Of a stretch of DNA of 56,500 nt, positions 32,868 through 41,334 are shown piece after piece. Both the position numbers and the translations under genes were made by a program. Where the stretch lies: the NCBI GenBank assembly GCA_964221845.1, contig CAXPZW010000050.1, forward strand, positions 1-56,500, written 5' to 3'. How positions within the stretch are numbered: the first letter of the stretch is position 1; each line of letters starts with the position of its first letter. This DNA comes from CAXPZW01 sp964221845. GTDB taxonomy: Bacteria; Bacteroidota; Bacteroidia; Flavobacteriales_D; Sanyastnellaceae. The notes below the pieces were generated by a model. That model saw nothing but the letters and a program-made list of their open reading frames with translations. It had not been told where the DNA came from and ran no database searches.

Positions 32868-33803
32868 ATGTCTGCTTCCGAAACTAACGGCGCGGTAGCC
32901 TCGCATAAATCCATTACCTTTTTCTTTTGCCGCCACATTGCCATTGAATTGAATTTCCTCCAAAATCAGCCTTTCGAGGGCAGCCGTAATCGCGTACTCT
33001 ACACCGACCTGTTGTGGGACCCCGAGGCCTCGCCCAAGAAGGTGGTTGTGTTTTGCCACGGCTACAATGGCTTCAAAGATTGGGGGCCGTGGCACGCTGT
33101 AGGGCAATTTTTTGCCCAACGTGGATTTTTGTTTGTCAAATTCAACTTCAGCCACAATGGTGTCACGCCTGAGGATTTCACCGCATTTGGTGACCTGGAG
33201 GCCTTCGCAGAGAACAACCTCACCACCGAACTCGACGATTTGGGGAGCCTGTTTGATGCCTTGGAGACCTTTGAGGTGGACGGCATTCCCACCCTCGATC
33301 GCGAATTGTGTCTGATAGGTCACAGTCGGGGTGGCGCAATTGCTACGCTGCGCGCGGGAGAGGATGACCGGGTAAAACGCCTGTGCACGTGGGCCGGGGT
33401 GTCCAACTACGAAGACCGCTTTCTGTTAGGCAACGCATTGGTCAAATGGAAAGAGGAAGGCGTCTACTACAGACGCAATGGCCGAACCGGACAGCAAATG
33501 CCCCACAACTTCCAGTATTACTTGGACTTCCGCAACAACCAGAAACGGCTAGACATCAAAGAGGCTTGCTACCGATTGACGTGTCCGCATTTGGTCTTGC
33601 ACGGCGCGTCCGACGAAGCAGTGCACCTGACGGAAGCCATGCGCCTGCACAAATGGTCCCGGGGTTCGGAGCTGGTGATCTTGGACGATACGGGCCACAC
33701 CTTTGGTGGGCGCCATCCCTGGGATTCTGACACGTTGCCCGAGGCCTTGAAGGAAGTGTGCCAGCGCACCTCAGATTTCTTTTACAAAAAAAAGGCCCAC
33801 TGA
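32868..33803 (+). CDS. Alpha/beta hydrolase
   Basis: A 311-residue cytoplasmic alpha/beta hydrolase. The oxyanion region is VVVFCHGYNGFKDWG, the nucleophile elbow LIGHSRGGAIA, the acid lies in LVLHGASDEAVH, and the histidine in DDTGHTFGG, so the triad is complete. The gene starts at the ATG at 32868 (MSASETNGAV); the frame is open far upstream, but that part is antisense to the thioredoxin-like and helical genes. Its stop codon is part of the terminator stem. Substrate unknown; similar proteins are annotated as esterases or dienelactone-hydrolase-like. Confidence 0.85.
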   Translation: MSASETNGAVASHKSITFFFCRHIAIELNFLQNQPFEGSRNRVLYTDLLWDPEASPKKVVVFCHGYNGFKDWGPWHAVGQFFAQRGFLFVKFNFSHNGVTPEDFTAFGDLEAFAENNLTTELDDLGSLFDALETFEVDGIPTLDRELCLIGHSRGGAIATLRAGEDDRVKRLCTWAGVSNYEDRFLLGNALVKWKEEGVYYRRNGRTGQQMPHNFQYYLDFRNNQKRLDIKEACYRLTCPHLVLHGASDEAVHLTEAMRLHKWSRGSELVILDDTGHTFGGRHPWDSDTLPEALKEVCQRTSDFFYKKKAH

Positions 33804-33819
33804 TTCAGTGGGCCTTTTT
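33791..33819. terminator. Bidirectional terminator overlapping the hydrolase stop codon
   Basis: AAAGGCCCACTG at 33791-33802 and CAGTGGGCCTTT at 33806-33817 form a perfect 12-bp stem with an ATT loop and flanking A and T runs. It serves the hydrolase and the convergent secreted protein gene. The hydrolase TGA lies at the top of the stem. Confidence 0.9.
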
Positions 33820-33837
33820 CAATCAATCCATGTGCGG

Positions 33838-34773
33838 CTAGCGCACAATCAGTCGTTCAATGCGGGCTTGGTCGCCGCTATCGAGGCGCACCAAGTACAG
33901 ACCGCTTTGCAGTTCTGACACGTCCACACGCTGCTTGCCGTTCGGCTCGAGGGTGAAGGCAGAAACCTGCTGACCGGTGAGGTTCATCACCGATACTTGG
34001 ATCGGGGTGAGGCCGTCGCCTGAGGCGATGTCCACGAAGTCAGTAGCGGGGTTCGGAGCAATCGACACCTCAGTGAGGTCGGCTTGCTCAACGATGCCTA
34101 CGCCGGTGGTCTCGGTCAAGACTACGTCATCTACGTAGTAAAGGCCTGGACCTGAGCCGCTGGGCTGGGTGCCGTAGAAATCCACGGCAGCCAAGCGGTT
34201 TTGGCCTGCACCGCCGTTGGCGTTGTTCAGTGACCATTGCCAGCTGTGGATCAGGTTGCCCTCGATGTAGAGGTAACCCATGTCGTTGTCCATATCTGCA
34301 GCCACTTTTACGTCAAACCAGGTAGCGATGGGGAAGGTCTCGCCGCCGCCGTCAGCACCGCCTGCGGTCCAGGTGATGTCGCCGGTAGAGCTGAAGAACA
34401 CGTCCACGGCCCATTCATAGTTTTCGTCGAGGTCCCATTCGTGCAGGAGGTTGAAGTAACCGCCTTGGCCTTGAGGAATGTACATTTTCCATTCTACGTC
34501 GTATTTGCCAGTGGTGTAAGGACCCACAGGCAGTACGATGTCGGTAGGAGTGGCAGCAGTGATCTCCATGGAGTTGGTGCCAGAGTTGGCTTGGACGGTG
34601 GTGGCGAAAGCGTCTTCGGCAGATACACCGGTCCAGGTTTCCCAAGTATCAGAGAGCAGTGAGATGTAGGCCCCGTCTGGGTAGCCTTCAAAATCGTCTT
34701 CAAAAAGAACAGTCTGGGCAGACATGCCGGCAGCTGCCAGCAGGGCCAACCCGCAGAGTACAGTTTTGCGCAT
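33838..34773 (-). CDS. Secreted protein with LamG-like module and type IX sorting domain
   Basis: A 311-residue exported protein. The signal peptide is MRKTVLCGLALLAAAGMSAQ. Residues about 24-220 form a beta-sandwich of the LamG/concanavalin-like type (FEDDFEGYPDG, WKMYIPQGQGGYFNLLHEW, WFDVKVAADMDNDMGYLYIEG, LYYVDDVVLTE). The end, VSIAPNPATDFVDI to ARIERLIVR, is a type A sorting domain with VMNLTGQQV and LQSGLYLVRL. Such proteins are exported by the type IX system and often bind carbohydrate or surface polymers; the ligand here is unknown. It stands alone in front of a bidirectional terminator. Confidence 0.9.
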   Translation of the reverse strand: MRKTVLCGLALLAAAGMSAQTVLFEDDFEGYPDGAYISLLSDTWETWTGVSAEDAFATTVQANSGTNSMEITAATPTDIVLPVGPYTTGKYDVEWKMYIPQGQGGYFNLLHEWDLDENYEWAVDVFFSSTGDITWTAGGADGGGETFPIATWFDVKVAADMDNDMGYLYIEGNLIHSWQWSLNNANGGAGQNRLAAVDFYGTQPSGSGPGLYYVDDVVLTETTGVGIVEQADLTEVSIAPNPATDFVDIASGDGLTPIQVSVMNLTGQQVSAFTLEPNGKQRVDVSELQSGLYLVRLDSGDQARIERLIVR

Positions 34774-34828
34774 AGGATAAGGTTTACATTAAACCCTCCC
34801 AAGGTAACCATTCAGCGCAAAGTCCGAC

Positions 34829-35467
34829 CTACGATTTGTTGACATAGGGAGCCAGCAGCGCATTCCACTCGGCTTGAATGGTGGCGCCTTTGTCCTGGAT
34901 GTACCATTTCTGCAGCTCTGCAGAGAATTCAGTGTAAGGCGGTTTGGGGCCTTCTTCGGCGCGCCAAGCGTCATAAATCTTCTGCAAAGGCGCTGGGCGA
35001 GGTCCCCAAGTGAACAGCACATCTCCGGCTTCGTCCAGGGCAATCACTTTGGGAATGGACTTGCCGCCGTTGGTCAAGAACTCCTCAATCAGGTGGGGAG
35101 CTTGGTCACGCCACATGAAACGGGCATCCAACTTAGGGGAGGCCCCGGTCATGCGGGCCACAAAGGGCGCCAGTTGAATGGCGTCGCCACACCAGGTTTC
35201 GGTGATGAATACCAGGGTGATGCTGCGGTCCAAGTGGGCCAGGGTTTTCAGGATCTGCTCGGAGAGCTGCGCAGTTTTATTCAAACGGCGCATGCGGGCC
35301 CAGTTGAGCTTGGTGTAGCCAATGAGGCTGTCGCTTTGGTTGGGTCCCGAGGTTTCGCCGCGCTCGGCTTGCAGGCGGCTGATTTCCACGTATTCGTCGT
35401 AAGAAAAGGTGTCGGCAAAGCCGGATTGGATTACTTCTTCGAGGATGGACATGGTGTCTGTTGTCAT
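34829..35467 (-). CDS. Thioredoxin family protein with WCGD motif
   Basis: A 212-residue cytoplasmic protein of the thioredoxin-family type common in Bacteroidota. The active-site position reads ETWCGDAIQLAP, so only one cysteine of the usual CxxC is present. GGKSIPKVIALDEAGDVLFTWGPRP supplies the cis-proline loop. I choose the ATG at 35467 (MTTDTMSIL); the frame continues upstream into the promoter region of the divergent gene. A monothiol exchange or bacilliredoxin-like role is possible but unproven. Confidence 0.86.
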   Translation of the reverse strand: MTTDTMSILEEVIQSGFADTFSYDEYVEISRLQAERGETSGPNQSDSLIGYTKLNWARMRRLNKTAQLSEQILKTLAHLDRSITLVFITETWCGDAIQLAPFVARMTGASPKLDARFMWRDQAPHLIEEFLTNGGKSIPKVIALDEAGDVLFTWGPRPAPLQKIYDAWRAEEGPKPPYTEFSAELQKWYIQDKGATIQAEWNALLAPYVNKS

Positions 35468-35542
35468 GGTGTAAAACTCCAAAGCGCAGGTCACGGTTCG
35501 GTCACGCCAAGGTCCGGTTCTCGTCGCGTAACTTGCGGCCCT

Positions 35543-36358
35543 ATGGAAGTCGCAGGCAACATTCGGAAAATGAAGGGAATTCCCGGATCTCCCATCCAGT
35601 ATTCGCTCCCGCTTTATGACATTTTGGAGCAAGGAGAGCAGGTCGATATGAACGCGTTGATTGGCCACGAGATTACTTTGCGGTATGACGGGGAAATCCA
35701 CTGCACGGTTACAGGCAAGCGCATCCGCAAGACCTACGGCGACGGCATGAGTTACGATGCGTTTATGCAATCACCGTTGGCTTCTCCGAGCATCATTCGC
35801 CCCGAGTTGTCCCGCATTCACGAAGGGGTGGCGTTGCGTGACAAGGAATGGGAAGAGGCGCACCACAACCAGCCCCACATTGTTTACCTCTCGCGCACCA
35901 GCAGCATCAAAGTGGGGGTGACGCGCACCACCAACGTGCCTTACCGTTGGATCGACCAAGGCGCTACAGAGGCCATTTTCTTTGCTGAAGTGCCGTACCG
36001 CCAGCTGGCCGGATTGATCGAGGTGGCCATGAAGGATTTTCTGACCGACAAGACCAACTGGCGCAATATGCTCAAAGGTGTGGTGTCCGACACCACCGAT
36101 CTGCTCGAGAAGAAAGACGAGTTGCTCGAAGAGCTTCCGCCAGAATACGAAGAGTTCATTTCAGACAACGACGAAATCACCACCCTGGAGTTTCCATTGG
36201 AACAGCATCCGGTCAAAGTTGCGAGCATCAAGCTGGACAAAACCCCACTGGTGCAAGGCAAGCTCGCAGGCATCAAAGGACAGTATTTGATTTTCTCAGA
36301 CGGCCGCGTGATGAACATGCGTAGCCACAGCGGTTACCGCATTCGATTGGCGACTTAA
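35543..36358 (+). CDS. DUF2797 family protein lacking the usual zinc cysteines
   Basis: A 271-residue protein of the DUF2797 family, recognised by PHIVYLSRTSSIKVGVTR, YRWIDQGATEA, DKTNWRNMLKGVV and KLAGIKGQYLIF. Most members I recall have two CxxC pairs near residue 50-70. Here that segment reads HCTVTGKRIRKTYGDGMSYDAF with a single cysteine, so the metal site is gone or altered while the rest is preserved. The start at 35543 (MEVAGNIRKMKG) follows a TAACTTG box by seven bases. Function unknown. Its stop overlaps the stop of the convergent gene. Confidence 0.88.
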   Translation: MEVAGNIRKMKGIPGSPIQYSLPLYDILEQGEQVDMNALIGHEITLRYDGEIHCTVTGKRIRKTYGDGMSYDAFMQSPLASPSIIRPELSRIHEGVALRDKEWEEAHHNQPHIVYLSRTSSIKVGVTRTTNVPYRWIDQGATEAIFFAEVPYRQLAGLIEVAMKDFLTDKTNWRNMLKGVVSDTTDLLEKKDELLEELPPEYEEFISDNDEITTLEFPLEQHPVKVASIKLDKTPLVQGKLAGIKGQYLIFSDGRVMNMRSHSGYRIRLAT

Positions 36359-37206
36359 CGGCGCCACACCAATTCGGCATCCACGTCTTTGCCCACAATC
36401 TCAGCCACTTTGAGGTTATGCACCACCCCGCGCAGCATTTTGTCCGACACCCAACCGTGGGTGGCCCATTCGGTGGCGTGGTACCAGCGAGCGACATCAG
36501 AAAGCTTTTGGCTGTAGCGTTCGGCCACGAGTGGGATATTGGTCTCGTGCTCCATAAAACGCTCGCAGGCAAAGTGGATGGTTTGCAGCATTTGCACCAC
36601 GGCGTGCGGTTCGCGCTCCAGGATGTCCTCAGTGGCGGCAATCATAAAGCAGGGCCAAGGCGTCACAAATTCGCCAATACGGCGCAGTTCGCCGCGGTCC
36701 ACCCAAGGCTTGGTGGTGTATTTCTCCCAGTAAAACACATCGGTTTCCAGGCGGTCCAAGGAGGGGAGTGCGCCATCGAGGTTTTTGATGATTTGGAACT
36801 GCTCGGGTTTGAGCTCGCGTTCGTGCAGGTTGGCGTCTACGATGGCCATCAGGTGTGAGCCTGAGCCCAAGCGGCTGATGGCATACTTGCGGTCGTAGAT
36901 TTCGCTGTGGTGCTGCAGGGTGTTGTACACCCCGGTGTGGATGCCCCAGGTCAGCGGCGTGTTTACATACCCTGAAATGATACGTGAAGGACTGCCGGCG
37001 AGGATGTCTTTGATGATGCCCTCGGTGAGCAGAATGCACGCGTCTACTTCGCCTTCGCGAAGCGCACGGGTCATTTGGCCGGTGCCGCCCGGAAAGTTGG
37101 TCCAAGAGAGTTCGATGCCGTTGGCCTTGAATTGGCCGGACTCGCGGGCCAAGTGGACCGGCAGGTTGAAGTGTTCGGGAACGCCCCCGATGCGCAGCTG
37201 TACCAT
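36355..37206 (-). CDS. Cytosolic SsuA/ThiY-like substrate-binding domain protein (Ca3427 type)
   Basis: A 283-residue type 2 periplasmic-binding-protein fold, but without a signal peptide or lipobox, so it stays in the cytoplasm. It begins MVQLRIGGVPEHFNLPVHLA and has TGQMTRALREGEVDACILLTEG and ISRLGSGSHLMAI, which resemble SsuA, ThiY and the Ca3427 group shared with fungi. No ABC transporter genes are next to it. It may bind a small sulfonate- or pyrimidine-like ligand for sensing or metabolism; this is inference. It lies just upstream, in the divergent direction, of the monooxygenase remnant and the sulfite dehydrogenase operon. Confidence 0.82.
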   Translation of the reverse strand: MVQLRIGGVPEHFNLPVHLARESGQFKANGIELSWTNFPGGTGQMTRALREGEVDACILLTEGIIKDILAGSPSRIISGYVNTPLTWGIHTGVYNTLQHHSEIYDRKYAISRLGSGSHLMAIVDANLHERELKPEQFQIIKNLDGALPSLDRLETDVFYWEKYTTKPWVDRGELRRIGEFVTPWPCFMIAATEDILEREPHAVVQMLQTIHFACERFMEHETNIPLVAERYSQKLSDVARWYHATEWATHGWVSDKMLRGVVHNLKVAEIVGKDVDAELVWRR

Positions 37207-37232
37207 GGGTGTGAAAAAGGGAGGGAAGTTAG

Positions 37233-37391
37233 GTCTCCTGTGGTTTTTTGGACGTGTGTTTGACCGCGCATTTGCAACTGCTGGAGTCCTTGGGGGTCAA
37301 CCACGTGATCTTCAACCTTAAGTACGGCTCGCGGCCTGCTTCGGAAGTGGTGGAGCAACTGGGAGCTGAGGTGCTTCCGGCGCTGGGCTAG
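37233..37391 (+). pseudogene. C-terminal remnant of a luciferase-like monooxygenase
   Basis: A 52-codon frame without an ATG encodes LTAHLQLLESLGVNHVIFNL, then KYGSRPASEVVEQLGAEVLPALG and a stop. This looks exactly like the end of LLM-class flavin-dependent oxidoreductases. The frame is closed upstream by a stop at 37230 and no other part of the gene is seen, so it is a decayed fragment left between the binding-protein gene and the sulfite dehydrogenase operon. LLM enzymes include the alkanesulfonate monooxygenase SsuD, which releases sulfite, but this short piece cannot show the substrate. Confidence 0.6.
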
Positions 37392-37457
37392 GGGTTCCAA
37401 GCCAAGGGTAACTTAAGTCACTTCCTGCAGGTGGGTGCGGTGTGTATCTTGCGCAGT

Positions 37458-38768
37458 ATGAAGCACTCGCTGGGCCTGTTTGAATTGTACGCACGCAACC
37501 CCGAAGAAGCCGACCGCAAGCTCTGGGGCCGTGAAGTGGATCCCGAAAGCCGCCGCGGCTTTTTGCGCAAAGCAGGCTTGGTGGCCATGGGTACAGCACT
37601 GGGTGCTCCCGTGGTGTTTGCCTCGCACATGCCCTCAGGGCTGATCCCCGCCGGACTCTTGGATTTACCGCAAGGCGCGCGCATCCCCGGAAAGCACCCC
37701 GACTTGGTCATCCTCAACGACCGTCCTTGGAACGTAGAAACCCCAGCCCACCTGCTGGACGACCCCGTCACACCTGCCGACCGTATGTTCATCCGCAACA
37801 ACGGACTGGTGCCCGAGTCGTTTGACCTGGATACATGGACGTTGACCATTGAAGGTGAAGCGGTGCCCAAGCCGGTTTCGCTCTCGCTCAAAGACCTACG
37901 ATCCAAGTTCGAGGAGGTGACCTACCAACTGGTGCTGGAATGTGGAGGCAACGGCCGCTCGGAGTTCAACCCGCCGGCCAAAGGCAACCAATGGACCACC
38001 GGTGCGGTGAGCTGCGGTGCGTGGACCGGAGTGCGCCTCAAGGACGTGCTTGAGTACGCCGGCATCACCGACGACGCCGTGTACGTGGGCTACTACGGCA
38101 AAGACCTGCACCTCAGCCGCAATCCCGACAAGGTGACCATCTCACGCGGGGTGCCCATTGCCAAGGCCTTGGAGGAAGAAACCTTGATTGCCTGGGCGCT
38201 CAACGGCGAAGACATTCCGGTGATGAACGGTTTCCCGCTGCGCTTGGTGGTGGGCGGATGGCCTGCGAGCGTCAGCGGTAAATGGCTGCACAAGTTGGTG
38301 GTGCGCGATCGCGTGCACGACGGCGCTAAAATGGAGGCACCCTCCTACCGCGTCCCGTGCAAAAAAGTAGCCCCCGGCGAAAAGGTGGCCGACGAGGACA
38401 TGTGCATCATTGAATCCATGCCCGTCAAATCCCTGATCACCGCGCCCAAAAGTGGCGCCATGCTCAAAGGGCGAAAAACATTGGACGTGCGCGGCCAGGC
38501 CTGGGCTGGCGACCGGAGCGTCAAAAAAATGGAGGTGTCCATCGACTTTGGCGCCACTTGGCAACCTGCGCAACTGGATGCGCCGGCCAACCGCTTGGCT
38601 TGGCAGCAGTGGCGCGCCACCGTCGCGTTTCCCGAAGCGGGCTACTATGAGGTTTGGGCCAGAGCGACCGACGACCAGGGCATTTCCCAACCCATGGTGG
38701 TGCCCGGTTGGAACCCGAAAGGTTACTTGAACAACGCCACCCACCGCATTGCGGTCAAAGTGCAGTGA
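37458..38768 (+). CDS. Tat-exported sulfite dehydrogenase, molybdenum subunit (SorA/SoxC type)
   Basis: A 436-residue sulfite oxidase-family enzyme that would oxidise sulfite to sulfate in the periplasm. It has a twin-arginine motif SRRGFLRKAG at residues 31-40, after an N-terminal extension, and the molybdenum ligand in LVLECGGNGRSEF at Cys162. GVPIAKAL, NGFPLRLVVGGWPA and the C-terminal dimerisation domain (VEVS..DFGATWQPA, WQQWRATVAF) complete it. The start at 37458 (MKHSLGLFELYARNP) follows a TATCTTG box by six bases. It is translationally coupled to the cytochrome gene. This family uses molybdopterin without guanylyl. SoxC-type sulfane dehydrogenase is the main alternative. Confidence 0.9.
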   Translation: MKHSLGLFELYARNPEEADRKLWGREVDPESRRGFLRKAGLVAMGTALGAPVVFASHMPSGLIPAGLLDLPQGARIPGKHPDLVILNDRPWNVETPAHLLDDPVTPADRMFIRNNGLVPESFDLDTWTLTIEGEAVPKPVSLSLKDLRSKFEEVTYQLVLECGGNGRSEFNPPAKGNQWTTGAVSCGAWTGVRLKDVLEYAGITDDAVYVGYYGKDLHLSRNPDKVTISRGVPIAKALEEETLIAWALNGEDIPVMNGFPLRLVVGGWPASVSGKWLHKLVVRDRVHDGAKMEAPSYRVPCKKVAPGEKVADEDMCIIESMPVKSLITAPKSGAMLKGRKTLDVRGQAWAGDRSVKKMEVSIDFGATWQPAQLDAPANRLAWQQWRATVAFPEAGYYEVWARATDDQGISQPMVVPGWNPKGYLNNATHRIAVKVQ

Positions 38769-39268
38769 GCGACCACAAAGACATATTGAACCCCGAGCAA
38801 CTGGCCGAACTTGCGCGCCGGGTGCGGTGGATGGCGGTGGTGCTGGCACTGGTGGTGCTCGGTAGCCTGTTTTACGGGGTGACTCAGGAACGTTGGGCGG
38901 GCTGGTTGGAAGACCCGCAGGACGTGCCTGGCGGAGTGGTCATGGCTGAATTGCCCGAAGCCGAGTCCATTCCAGACGACTTGGTGGAAAATGGCATTCA
39001 CATGCGCAGCGGCCTCAAGGTGGACGACGGCTTGGACGCCATGAAGAGCAACTGCCTCAGTTGCCACAGTGGGCACCTGATTGCCCAAAATCGACTCACC
39101 CGCAAAGGGTGGAAAGACCTGATCGTATGGATGCAGCAAACCCAGAACCTCTGGGACCTTGGTGAAAGCGAAGGTACCATCCTCGATTACCTCGAACGCA
39201 ACTACGCGCCGGAAGAAAAAGGCCGGCGCGTCAACCTCAAAGACGTCGAATGGTACGTGTTGGACTGA
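38765..39268 (+). CDS. Membrane-anchored monohaem cytochrome c, likely sulfite dehydrogenase electron acceptor
   Basis: A 167-residue protein starting at GTG 38765, which overlaps the stop of the sulfite dehydrogenase gene. Residues about 22-39 (WMAVVLALVVLGSLFYGV) form a single membrane anchor. The haem site is CLSCH at residues 97-101, and MQQTQNLWDLG and LDYLERNYAPEEKG follow. By position and content it would take electrons from the sulfite dehydrogenase, as SorB does for SorA. It continues into the next gene with a 19-base overlap. Confidence 0.9.
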   Translation: MSDHKDILNPEQLAELARRVRWMAVVLALVVLGSLFYGVTQERWAGWLEDPQDVPGGVVMAELPEAESIPDDLVENGIHMRSGLKVDDGLDAMKSNCLSCHSGHLIAQNRLTRKGWKDLIVWMQQTQNLWDLGESEGTILDYLERNYAPEEKGRRVNLKDVEWYVLD

Positions 39269-40218
39269 TCTCGTTGAGCCTACTGCTGCTGGCGGCTTGC
39301 GGCACTTCGCCCGCTCCTGAGCAGGAGGGAGGTGAGGTGGCTGCAGGGTGTGGGACGACTGCACCGCTCAGGGCGCCGCTGCTGGGGGCGTTCGATCTGG
39401 ACACGTTGATCGGCGCCCACGACGTGCTACTGGTGGACGTTCGGCCCGACAGTTTGTATGCCAGCGGGCACATTGCCGGGGCGGTGCAGGTGTGGCGCCC
39501 GGATTACGCCTCTGCAAATTACTCTTACGGGGGCATGGCTCTGGAGCGCGATGCACTGGCGGCTTTGATGGATTCGCTGGGAGCTGGGCCTGAGACCCAC
39601 GTGGTGGCCTACGACGGCAAAAACGGCTGCGATGCTGCACGCTTTTGGTGGATGCTCAAACGGTACGGGCACGACCGCGCTTGGGTCTTGGAGGACTGTG
39701 CTGACGGATACGCGCACAAGCGCGGCACCTCTTTGTCGACAGGTTGGCCAACCGCGCCGGTGGCTGGAGGGTTCGTCTTTAGCGATCCGCAGGACGATTC
39801 TTGGGTGATTTCGAAGGATGCCTTGCACGCCGCCTTGGAAGATCCATCCACCCTGATCATCGACACCCGCTCCAAAGAGGAGTACCGCGGCGACTACATC
39901 AAAAAAGGTGCTGCACGCCCCGGCCACATTCCCGGAGCGGTGTTTTGGGACTGGAACTACGCACTGCAAAGTGATACTTCTGCAACGGTTTGGCCCACTT
40001 CTGTGATGCTTGGCCAGTTGGAAGCCCGCGATATTCGTGACTTGGATGCTTATGACCGTGTGGTGGTCTACTGCCACAGCGGCGTGCGTTCCGCACACAC
40101 AACCCTGGTGCTGAGAGAACTCCTCGGACACCAACATGTTACCAATTACGACGGTTCGTGGACCGAGTGGAGCCACCACCCGGACCTGCCCGCAGCGACG
40201 GTCGAAAAACAACAATAG
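39250..40218 (+). CDS. Rhodanese-type sulfurtransferase lipoprotein
   Basis: A 322-residue lipoprotein (LLLLAACG lipobox at the end of a short signal) with two rhodanese domains. The second has the active cysteine in VVVYCHSGVRSAHTT near residue 275. The first has VAYDGKNGCDAARFW, where Asp replaces the catalytic Cys, so it is inactive as in classical tandem rhodaneses. It could transfer sulfane sulfur from thiosulfate, giving sulfite for the enzyme encoded upstream. The gene overlaps the cytochrome gene by 19 bases. Confidence 0.88.
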   Translation: MVRVGLISLSLLLLAACGTSPAPEQEGGEVAAGCGTTAPLRAPLLGAFDLDTLIGAHDVLLVDVRPDSLYASGHIAGAVQVWRPDYASANYSYGGMALERDALAALMDSLGAGPETHVVAYDGKNGCDAARFWWMLKRYGHDRAWVLEDCADGYAHKRGTSLSTGWPTAPVAGGFVFSDPQDDSWVISKDALHAALEDPSTLIIDTRSKEEYRGDYIKKGAARPGHIPGAVFWDWNYALQSDTSATVWPTSVMLGQLEARDIRDLDAYDRVVVYCHSGVRSAHTTLVLRELLGHQHVTNYDGSWTEWSHHPDLPAATVEKQQ

Positions 40219-40222
40219 CAAG

Positions 40223-41086
40223 ATGTTTGAAGCGTTTCTCAAAGCCCTGAACGGCTCGCTGGACTGGACATGGAAGATGATCACCTTCGATGTGCCCTGG
40301 TACACCAATTACTTCTACGGCCTGATTGCCATCAGCTTGGTGATCTGGATGTTGGAACTCGCGTTCCCGTGGCGCAAAGACCAAGGCGCCTTCCGCAAGG
40401 ACTTTTGGTTTGATGGGTTCTACATGTTCTTCAACTTCTTTGTGTTTTCGATTGCGATTGCCGGCGTGTACGCTGTGCTGGGAGAGTTGTTTGAACTCGG
40501 AGGTGTTACCATGAGCTCCATTGCACTGCTGGACATGAGCAGCTGGCCGGGGTGGGTGCAATTGCTGGTCTTCTTTGTGCTGTTGGACTTTGTCCAGTGG
40601 TTCACCCATGTTCTTCTTCACCGCTATGAGTTTCTTTGGCGCTTCCACCAAGTCCACCACAGCGTGGAGGAAATGGGCTTTGCAGCACACCTGCGCTACC
40701 ACTGGATGGAGAACTTGTTCTACAAGCCTCTCAAGACCATTGGCGTGATGTTGATCGGTGGGTTTGAGCCTTCTCAGGCTTACATCGTGCACTTCGCGGC
40801 AGTGGCCATCGGTCACCTCAACCATGCCAACATCCACATCACGTGGGGCCCACTCCGCTACGTATTCAACAACCCGGTGATGCACCTCTGGCACCATGTG
40901 TACCATTTGCCTGAAGGCCGTACCCGTGGCATCAATTTCGGCATCTCGTTGAGCATGTGGGACTACCTCTTCGGCACAGCTTCGATTCCGAAAGACGACG
41001 CGCACATCAAGCTGGGCTACCCCGGGATGGAGAAGATGCCTGAGTCGTTTTTGGGGCAGTTGGTGTACGGGTTTAAGCGGAAGTAA
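40223..41086 (+). CDS. Sterol desaturase / fatty acid hydroxylase family membrane protein
   Basis: A 287-residue di-iron membrane hydroxylase. The eight-His pattern includes HVLLHR, FHQVHHS, HLNHAN and LWHHVYH, within a background of four or more membrane segments (LIAISLVIWMLELAF, VFSIAIAGVYAVLG, LLVFFVLLDFVQWF). Family members hydroxylate or desaturate fatty acids, sterols, carotenoids or ether lipids. It starts four bases after the rhodanese stop and so belongs to the sulfite operon, though its part there is unclear. Confidence 0.87.
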   Translation: MFEAFLKALNGSLDWTWKMITFDVPWYTNYFYGLIAISLVIWMLELAFPWRKDQGAFRKDFWFDGFYMFFNFFVFSIAIAGVYAVLGELFELGGVTMSSIALLDMSSWPGWVQLLVFFVLLDFVQWFTHVLLHRYEFLWRFHQVHHSVEEMGFAAHLRYHWMENLFYKPLKTIGVMLIGGFEPSQAYIVHFAAVAIGHLNHANIHITWGPLRYVFNNPVMHLWHHVYHLPEGRTRGINFGISLSMWDYLFGTASIPKDDAHIKLGYPGMEKMPESFLGQLVYGFKRK

Positions 41087-41121
41087 ACGCCTGATTCAAG
41101 ACCCGATGTAGGGGCTGGCCT

Positions 41122-41237
41122 CGCGCGTGCATACGGCCCCACCTATGGGGGCGCGGCGTCCCCCAATTCAAAGGTGCATTCCGTGATCCGTGTTAGCCGG
41201 GAGCGACCCGAGTAGAAGCGGGTATACCCATTTATAC
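41122..41237 (+). repeat. Palindromic intergenic element, copy 2
   Basis: Between the hydroxylase and the DUF1800 gene. It contains CCCCA / TGGGG (41137-41141 and 41146-41150) and GTATA / TATAC (41222-41226 and 41233-41237). CGCGCGTGC, CCCCACC.ATGGGGG, TTCA..AAG, CGGGAG.GA and TATACCC..TATA occur in the same order and orientation as in copy 1 at 12201-12302. Both copies follow the 3' end of a plus-strand gene. Confidence 0.6.
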
Positions 41238-41334
41238 AAGGCTGGGTCAACCTTCTATCAGGACCACATTTCCAAATGGCGGCATTAAACGTTCGTGGCA
41301 CATTCCTTGTCACACTAGCCACAAACCCGCTGGC

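Noticed and set aside
37207..37457. Hidden complete gene between the binding-protein and sulfite dehydrogenase genes
   Set aside because: Only the 53-codon monooxygenase fragment is open, and it has no ATG. The rest shows no coding pattern.
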